DNA from: Bifidobacterium ramosum
GTDB taxonomy: Bacteria > Actinomycetota > Actinomycetes > Actinomycetales > Bifidobacteriaceae
NCBI RefSeq assembly: GCF_009299505.1
Contig: NZ_WBSM01000010.1
Coordinates: 85,721 to 149,720, forward strand
DNA length: 64,000 nucleotides
Direction: 5' to 3'
The translations under genes were made by a program, and so were the position numbers. Shown here piece after piece: positions 58,437 to 64,000 of the stretch. Under the pieces are notes generated by a model. The model was given only the letters and a program-made list of their open reading frames with translations. It did no database searches and was not told where the DNA came from. Every line of letters starts with the position of its first letter. Position 1 is the stretch's first letter.

Positions 58437-61430
58437 ATGGGATCTAGTAATAAATGGCATCGGTGCATAACTCGCATCATTGCTGTTGCAGCGGGTACCG
58501 CTACATTGTTGGGAGCAGGGGCAATTGTCTCTACTTCGTCTGCGAATGAGACGCAATTTCAATCTGCTGCTCAGGTTTTTAAGCTGTACAACGAAAGTTC
58601 TGCGAATAACGCTAAAATTTTTTGGCGTAGTGTGTCGGGAGCTGATAAATACTTGGTGTATCGCGTTTCCGCGAGCGGGAGAAAGCTCGTAGGTTCGACA
58701 TCTGGTACCAGCATCGATGATTATGGTTTGTCTGTCGGGACGTCCGTTACATACGATGTAGTCGCATATGCAAACGGTAAAAGCTTGGGGACTGCCACTT
58801 CTAACACTGTTTCCACTTTCACCCCGACGAACATTTCTACGAAGCACGATAATGTGACTCCGCCCAAAATGAATGCGGATTCAATGGCGCAGATCACTGC
58901 TCCATATTATGATTCGCAGCTATTAGACGCGAATACGACACCAATCAACAATGGTGGTTATAAATTTATTCGTGGCGATGCTTGCCCCAGCACTGATCAG
59001 CTTGCGAAGTATTGGTCCATTCGTAATCCAAGGAAAATTGACCAAAGACGCTCTTGGATCCAGATGAAGACCACTACTGCACAGGGCGTAAGTTCGGTTT
59101 ATCTCAACCAGTCTACGACATGGGATTTCACTGCGCAGATTGATGACTCTGAGCATCCCGCCTATTTCCAGTGCCATACGGATGAACGCATTAAAGATGT
59201 GAAGACCGGAAAGGCGTGGGAGCTTGACAACAGCCGTCTTGAAGGCACCACTGAGATAAAGCGTTCCTCCGATGGTCATGCTTTCTTTTACGCTCATTTG
59301 GAGGGTAATGGCGGATATGATCGTGCCGCCTTGCTGTTGGTCGATATCGATCCGGATAAAGGTGTGGTAAATACCTATGCGGATCGTCCGTTGGGTCTTG
59401 ATGTGCGTGATTTGACCTCATATGTTGAGGGTAAAACCATGTACATTACCGCTGCTACCAATAACAATAAAGATGTGGCTATTATCAAGCTGAACAGCGA
59501 CTGGAGCGCTCCCGAAAGTCTTGTTGCTACGGTGCTTAAGGGCAAGCGCAGGGAGGCTCCAAGAATATACAAGATCGGTGATTACTATTACTTGTATAGT
59601 TCCGCGACAATGGGGGCTTACCCATCTCAGACTAAGTACATGTTCTCGAAGAATCTATCGAGCGGCTGGTCTGACTTGATTAATTTGGGTAACGCCACCG
59701 CAAGTGACGGGCAGTTCCGTTGGCTGCGAACGGATTCCGGTACGAAACGTACTACATATACGGAAGTTGTCAGCCACTGGGGAGCTAATCGTATAGCGAA
59801 AACTTACCTAGGTAATGTTGTGCGTCTTAATCCGATTGCCATCAATGGGACGTATCAGGCTGCTTCATGGTATCCAGAGGTCGATATTGATGACGTCTAT
59901 GGTGCAGTGCCTGTGCAAAACGGCAAGAATATCTCCTACGGGCTCACCGTCGCTGATTCTGAGAACGGCAATACGAAGCTATTGACGGATGGCAGCGATT
60001 CTGAGGACGCCCCTGCTGTTAATCATTCGAAGAAGCCATATACGGTGACCATCGATTTGGGAACCGTGGGCAAGGTCAAGGAAGTTGATTTCAGCTCACG
60101 TGTCATTCAGGATCCGATTACTTATAACAAGTACAGGATTTCCGTCTCCACCGATGGAAAAACATATACTGATGTTGCAAACGGTAGCTCCAGTCATTTT
60201 TCCGGTTTCATTCCGAATAGAATTGATGATTCCCAATCGGCCCGATATGTTCGTCTGACCATGCTCGATTGGCCTATCGTGCAGGGATCTGGCTCTATAT
60301 ATAACCCAGCAAAGGAAGGTCTCTTCGAGATTTCCGTATATGGCAGCATCCCTCAGGACACTACCAAGCCGGTGTTCTCCGGTGTGGGTAATGCCAGTAT
60401 CACGAGTGGCACGAAGTTCGATCCGAGGGCTGGCGTAACCGCCAGGGACGACCGTGACGGGGACCTGACCAGCTCTATCAAGGTCAGTGGAAGCGTCAAC
60501 ACCGCCAAGGCCGGCACTTATACGCTGACCTATACCGTTTCCGACCGGGCCGGTAACACCGCCACCGTGACTCGTAAGATTACGGTGACTTCTGCGCCTG
60601 CACCGCAGACCAAGTACGCCGTGAAGTTTGACTCGAACGGTGGCTCGTCCGTGGCATCACAGTCGGTGACGAAGGGCGCGAAGGCAACCCAGCCGAAGGC
60701 CCCGACCCGTTCCGGCTACACGTTCAACGGCTGGTACACCGCGAAGACCGGTGGATCGAAGTACGACTTCAACAAGGCCGTAAACGCCAACCTCACCTTG
60801 TATGCCCAGTGGTCGAAGAACCAGCAGCCTTCGGCGAAGATCACGTTTAAGGACGTGAACACGAAGACTCCGCACGCGGACGACATCAACTGGCTCGCAT
60901 CCACCGGTATCTCTACCGGTTGGAAGGAGTCGGATGGTTCCTACACGTTCCGTGGCATGAATTCGGTGAAGCGTCAGGACATGGCCGCGTTCCTGTATCG
61001 ACTGGCCGGCAGCCCCGCGTTCGACGAGACCAAGGCGAAGAACCCGTTCAAGGATGTGAACGCGAAGACACCTCACTACAAGGAGATTCTATGGCTCTCG
61101 TCGACTGGTATCTCTACCGGTTGGAAGGAGTCGGATGGTTCCTACACGTTCCGTGGCATGAATTCGGTGAAGCGTCAGGACATGGCCGCATTCCTCCACC
61201 GGTTCGCGACCCACATGAATGCGAAGCCGACTTTAGGCAAGGTTGTCTCCTTCCGGGACGTGAACGCGAAGACCCCACATGCGGATGACATCAACTGGCT
61301 CGCCCGTACCGGTGTGACCGCAGGATGGACCGAAAAGGATGGCTCCAAGACGTTCCGTGGCATGAACGACGTGGTGCGTCAGGATATGGCTGCCTTCCTC
61401 CACCGCATGAAGACCAATGTAACTAAGTAA
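58437..61430 (+). CDS. Large secreted mosaic protein with S-layer-like repeats
   Basis: This 997-residue protein has a signal peptide (~36 residues, hydrophobic AAGTATLLGAGAIV). Predicted parts in order: a fibronectin III-like domain (~45-125), a GH43-like five-bladed propeller (~165-490, with REAPRIYKIGDYYYLYSSAT), a discoidin/F5-8 type C-like domain (~500-640), a DUF5011-type Ig-like domain (~643-722), an InlB-type repeat (~728-795, FNGWYTAKTGGSKYDF) and three ~60-residue repeats (~803-997, FRGMNSVKRQDMAAFLYR type) resembling cell-surface anchoring repeats of bifidobacteria. From ~60.36 kb the codon use becomes host-like and G+C-rich, so the gene looks assembled from two sources. It could trim or bind the EPS at the cell surface; function unproven. 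Confidence 0.75.
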   Translation: MGSSNKWHRCITRIIAVAAGTATLLGAGAIVSTSSANETQFQSAAQVFKLYNESSANNAKIFWRSVSGADKYLVYRVSASGRKLVGSTSGTSIDDYGLSVGTSVTYDVVAYANGKSLGTATSNTVSTFTPTNISTKHDNVTPPKMNADSMAQITAPYYDSQLLDANTTPINNGGYKFIRGDACPSTDQLAKYWSIRNPRKIDQRRSWIQMKTTTAQGVSSVYLNQSTTWDFTAQIDDSEHPAYFQCHTDERIKDVKTGKAWELDNSRLEGTTEIKRSSDGHAFFYAHLEGNGGYDRAALLLVDIDPDKGVVNTYADRPLGLDVRDLTSYVEGKTMYITAATNNNKDVAIIKLNSDWSAPESLVATVLKGKRREAPRIYKIGDYYYLYSSATMGAYPSQTKYMFSKNLSSGWSDLINLGNATASDGQFRWLRTDSGTKRTTYTEVVSHWGANRIAKTYLGNVVRLNPIAINGTYQAASWYPEVDIDDVYGAVPVQNGKNISYGLTVADSENGNTKLLTDGSDSEDAPAVNHSKKPYTVTIDLGTVGKVKEVDFSSRVIQDPITYNKYRISVSTDGKTYTDVANGSSSHFSGFIPNRIDDSQSARYVRLTMLDWPIVQGSGSIYNPAKEGLFEISVYGSIPQDTTKPVFSGVGNASITSGTKFDPRAGVTARDDRDGDLTSSIKVSGSVNTAKAGTYTLTYTVSDRAGNTATVTRKITVTSAPAPQTKYAVKFDSNGGSSVASQSVTKGAKATQPKAPTRSGYTFNGWYTAKTGGSKYDFNKAVNANLTLYAQWSKNQQPSAKITFKDVNTKTPHADDINWLASTGISTGWKESDGSYTFRGMNSVKRQDMAAFLYRLAGSPAFDETKAKNPFKDVNAKTPHYKEILWLSSTGISTGWKESDGSYTFRGMNSVKRQDMAAFLHRFATHMNAKPTLGKVVSFRDVNAKTPHADDINWLARTGVTAGWTEKDGSKTFRGMNDVVRQDMAAFLHRMKTNVTK

Positions 61431-61452
61431 TCACATTTGTCTTCTTTCTGAG

Positions 61453-61507
61453 GGGCTGTGGATGGTGCTTCTTTTGCGGGAGCATCAGCCACAGCCCTTT
61501 TGCTTTT
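61453..61507 (+). terminator. Rho-independent terminator
   Basis: GGGCTGTGG (61453-61461) pairs with CCACAGCCC (61489-61497), with further pairing of GGTGCT/AGCATC inside, followed by TTTTGCTTTT. It ends the transcript of the secreted protein gene. The remaining 215 nt before the BY-kinase gene hold no gene that I can support. Confidence 0.8.
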
Positions 61508-61722
61508 GCGGTATGGAGTCGTAACCGGCGGCGTTTCTCCAATGAGGAGAGCGGCTCGATACGCTGCTTGGTCGGAGACGTTTTTGTCGCGCAGCGTGCT
61601 TTAGGCGACCGAATTCCTGCTGAAACCGGCGCGGCAAAGTCGTGCCGACTCTTTGCCGACTTTGGTGACGAGTTCGGGGTGTGGTGATAAATTGGGCAGA
61701 TACTAAGTCGTGATATCGGAAG

Positions 61723-63150
61723 ATGGAGAAGTCGTTGACTATCGGAGATCTGTTCCAAATACTGCGAAAGCACCTCGTATCGGTGATCATCTCGTTCGTG
61801 GTGGTGTTCGCAGCCGTTGCCGCGTATACGTTCCTGGCCCCGCCGAAGTACACGGCGACGTCCGAGCTGTTCGCCACCTATTCCGGGCAGTCCGATTCGG
61901 CGTCGCTGAGCACGTCCGAAATCAGCTCGGGCGCGTCTTACCTGTCCACGCAGATCAAGACGTATCCGCAGCTGGTGAAGACCGAGGCTGTGCTGGATCC
62001 GGTCATCAATGAGCTCGGACTGGACATGGACTCCGACACACTCGCTGAAGTGGTCACCGCGACCAACCCGAGCAACACGTTCATGGTCGACATTTCCGTC
62101 GAGGTCGGCGATCCGCAGCAGGCATCCGACATCGCGAACAGCGTCGCGCAGAACCTGTCGAAGCAGATCTCGTCGTCGCTGTACACCGGTGACAGCCAGA
62201 AGTCGCCGATCAAGCTCACCGTCGTCAAGAAGGCTCGTGTTCCCGAATCGCCGAGCTCGCCGAAGGTGCCGCTGTATCTGGCCGCTGGCGTGGTGCTGGG
62301 CATCATCGTGGCCGTCGGCGTCGCGCTGCTGCGCGACATCCTGAACACCAAGGTCGATACGTCGGATGACGTGCGCGATCTGACGCACTCCTCATCCATT
62401 GGCAGCATCCCGGACGACGAGTCCCTGGACGACACCCGTCCGGCCATCGTCGCGCAGCCGAACGGCGTCATCGCCGAAGAATACCGACGCGTGCGCGCGA
62501 ACCTCGACTTCCTGCGCTCCGGCGAGCAGTCCGGCGGCCGTCTCATCGTTATCACGTCCACCGATCCGTCCGAAGGCAAGACCACCACGTCCGTCAACAC
62601 GGCCGTGGCCCTCGCCGAGGACGGCAAGAGCGTGTTGCTCATCGACGCCGATCTGCGCCACCCGTCCGTCGCACACAAGCTCGGTCTGGAAGGCCACGTC
62701 GGCCTGTCGCATATCCTGTCCGGTCAGGCGTCGCCGCTCGAGGTCGTGCAGCAGTACTGGAAGCCGAACCTGCACGTGCTGCCTGCCGGCAAGCGCCCGG
62801 CCAGCGCCAGCATCCTGCTCAACTCCGATCTCATGCGCGAACTCGTCGAACAGGCGCTGACGCAGTACGACTATGTGATCATCGACACCACGCCGCTGTC
62901 GGTGTCGAGCGACGCGACGATCTTCGGCCGTATGGCCGGCGGTCTGGTGCTCGTGGTCGGCAAGGGCGTCGTCGAAAAGAAGGAGCTCGCGTCGATGGCG
63001 GAGTCGCTGAAGACTGCCGAAGTGCCGATTCTCGGCTTCATCTTCAACTTCGCCGACGCGAAGAAGATGCATTCGAGCAACTACTACTATTACGAGGATG
63101 CGCCGGCGGGCAAGCGCGGCGGCAAGAAGAGCCACCGCCGTCACCGGTAA
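61723..63150 (+). CDS. Chain-length protein fused to BY-kinase (Wzz/Wzc-like)
   Basis: This 475-residue protein combines a Wzz-type membrane region with a bacterial tyrosine kinase. The first membrane helix is about residues 19-38, an extracytoplasmic loop follows, and the second helix is about 185-207. The ATPase has Walker A DPSEGKTTTS (about 283), Walker A' VLLIDADLRHP and Walker B YVIIDTTPL. The tail NYYYYEDAP is the autophosphorylated tyrosine cluster. It should set polymer length and be reset by the phosphatase at 46797. It starts at ATG 61723 after a modest CGGAAG site and has its own promoter region after the terminator. G+C-rich, native codon use. Confidence 0.92.
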   Translation: MEKSLTIGDLFQILRKHLVSVIISFVVVFAAVAAYTFLAPPKYTATSELFATYSGQSDSASLSTSEISSGASYLSTQIKTYPQLVKTEAVLDPVINELGLDMDSDTLAEVVTATNPSNTFMVDISVEVGDPQQASDIANSVAQNLSKQISSSLYTGDSQKSPIKLTVVKKARVPESPSSPKVPLYLAAGVVLGIIVAVGVALLRDILNTKVDTSDDVRDLTHSSSIGSIPDDESLDDTRPAIVAQPNGVIAEEYRRVRANLDFLRSGEQSGGRLIVITSTDPSEGKTTTSVNTAVALAEDGKSVLLIDADLRHPSVAHKLGLEGHVGLSHILSGQASPLEVVQQYWKPNLHVLPAGKRPASASILLNSDLMRELVEQALTQYDYVIIDTTPLSVSSDATIFGRMAGGLVLVVGKGVVEKKELASMAESLKTAEVPILGFIFNFADAKKMHSSNYYYYEDAPAGKRGGKKSHRRHR

Positions 63151-63224
63151 ATGCCGGTAAGCACCCGATTGGATCGGTACTTACTGGTAAAGAATCTCCG
63201 GTAGACACCGGGACGATCTCTGAT

Positions 63225-63272
63225 AACGGACATACAGTCGATCAAGATGATGAAATCGGCTGTATGTCCGTT
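63225..63272. repeat. Family A palindrome
   Basis: This last copy lies after the BY-kinase stop. Its left arm has CAGTCGATC; the right arm is standard and is followed by a T-run (TTTTTTG), so this copy could act as a terminator. Confidence 0.85.
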
Positions 63273-63299
63273 TTTTGTATTCGCGGTGGATGGCGTGAT

Positions 63300-63690
63300 T
63301 CTTTCCTGTGATCTACGCGTGTGATTGATGTGTCGGGTGCGGCTGACGTGCGTGGCGCTGCTGGTTGTTTGTTGTTGTGTTTGTTTGTTGGCTGGTTGTG
63401 TGTTGTTGTGTGTTGTTCGACACGCCGGTGTTGGTGGTTTTTTGGGTTGGTTGGGTTGGTGTTGTGTGGTGGTGTGGGTGGGTTTTTGCTGGTTTTTGGG
63501 TGTTTGCGACACGCCGATGGATGGTAGTGTTTGCAGTGGTTTTGGGGTGGTTGGTTTGGGTTGGGTTTGCGTTGGTGGCGGGGGTGGTGTAAGTTATTCA
63601 CTCGCTGCCGCTGAGCGGTCCGGTTCCTTCCGGTTGGACGGGTTCCGGGTTCTGGTTCGGCGTGTGGTGGTGGTTTGAGAACTCAAGAGC
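63300..63690. other. G/T-rich low-complexity tract before the rRNA operon
   Basis: The + strand is strongly enriched in G and T (runs of TTGTTTG, GGTTGGTTGGG, GGTGTGGG), so C and A are almost absent for ~250 nt from about 63350. Frames through it encode only Val/Gly/Trp/Cys/Leu-rich sequence without binding sites, so I call no gene. Confidence 0.7.
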
Positions 63691-63701
63691 GTGTTTGTAC
63701 T
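63567..63701 (+). promoter_or_regulatory. Putative rRNA promoter and leader
   Basis: TTGCGT (63567-63572) and TAAGTT (63590-63595) with a 17-nt spacer form a candidate promoter. TTGAGAACTCAAGAGCGTG near 63676-63694 resembles the conserved leader sequence before actinobacterial 16S genes, linked to antitermination and processing. Other promoters may lie nearby. Confidence 0.45.
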
Positions 63702-63874
63702 ACTTTTTAGAGTCAATGTTTTGATTGCCAGTCCGCTTGCCTCCTCTGGCCGTTTCGGCCGGGGGTTCTGCGAGAGCAGGTGATGGTGAGCGGGGTTTTT
63801 GTGCGAACGTCCTTCCTTATAGGATGTTCCGTCAATATGTATTGAGAGTCATCTGTCGATGCTCTTTCATGAGT

Positions 63875-64000
63875 TTTTTGTGGAGGGTTCGATTCTGGCT
63901 CAGGATGAACGCTGGCGGCGTGCTTAACACATGCAAGTCGAACGGGATCCGACCAGCTTGCTGGTTGGTGAGAGTGGCGAACGGGTGAGTAATGCGTGAC
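63875..64000 (+). rRNA. rrs: 16S ribosomal RNA, 5' part
   Basis: The sequence TTTTTGTGGAGGGTTCGATT, then CTGGCTCAGGATGAACGCTG, GCAAGTCGAACGGGATCC and GAGTGGCGAACGGGTGAGTA is the start of a bifidobacterial 16S rRNA. The V1 loop (GACCAGCTTGCTGGTTGG) is species-informative. The gene continues past the window edge. Confidence 0.98.

Noticed and set aside
63321..63678. Small open frames in the G/T-rich tract
   Set aside because: Their products are Val/Gly/Trp/Cys low-complexity strings in several overlapping frames without start signals.

Overview
The window is a stretch of Bifidobacterium chromosome. The last ~126 bases are the 5' end of a 16S rRNA gene with the bifidobacterial start (TTTTTGTGGAGGGTTCGATT) and V1 region. 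G+C is high except in one block. The gene stock is typical of the genus: many LacI regulators, GH43/GH51/GH120 enzymes, and no menaquinone pathway genes other than one MenD-like enzyme in the polysaccharide cluster. I cannot name the species.

Region 1 (1-35.6 kb) is a plant-glycan utilisation island. It encodes four GH43 enzymes, a GH78 alpha-L-rhamnosidase, a GH31 enzyme, a GH120 beta-xylosidase, two GH51 arabinofuranosidases, a GH27 enzyme and a clan-A (GH5-like) hydrolase. It also has a YesL-like membrane protein, a GPH-type symporter broken by a frameshift, and a complete sugar ABC importer (lipoprotein plus two permeases). Five LacI-family regulators sit beside their likely targets. Several perfect or near-perfect palindromic operators are visible, including a shared TTGA-N6-TYAA motif at the ABC operon and at one lacI gene. 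Most enzymes lack signal peptides, so imported oligosaccharides (arabinoxylan, arabinan, rhamnose- and xylose-decorated glycans) are probably cut inside the cell. A 41-codon gene with a strong Shine-Dalgarno sequence and its own terminator lies at 26.8 kb.

Region 2 (35.6-42.7 kb) holds repeats, a relic of a type I-E CRISPR-Cas locus (cas2 fragment joined to a leader/repeat-like sequence), a class II glutamine amidotransferase, a Kup potassium transporter, a TatD nuclease and an HD-domain protein.

Region 3 (42.8-63.2 kb) is an exopolysaccharide cluster: DUF4012 protein, priming sugar transferase, low-molecular-weight tyrosine phosphatase, two polymerase-like membrane proteins, four glycosyltransferases or related transferases, polysaccharide pyruvyltransferase, MenD-like TPP enzyme, acetyltransferase, flippase, a large secreted mosaic protein and a BY-kinase/chain-length protein. 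Genes at about 54-58 kb are markedly AT-rich, which suggests transfer. An unusual G/T-rich tract then leads into the rRNA operon.

The most striking feature is intergenic. At least seven families of palindromic repeats fill the gaps between genes. Family A (arms AACGGACATACAGCCGATT, 48 nt long) has 22 copies. Family B (half-site GGTCACGCGATGG) forms two regular arrays with gaps of 17, 8 or 19 nt. Family C repeats at exactly 63 nt. The half-site spacings of B and C lie near whole numbers of DNA helical turns. Two protein C-termini (Kup and the GH5-like enzyme) are encoded by repeat sequence.
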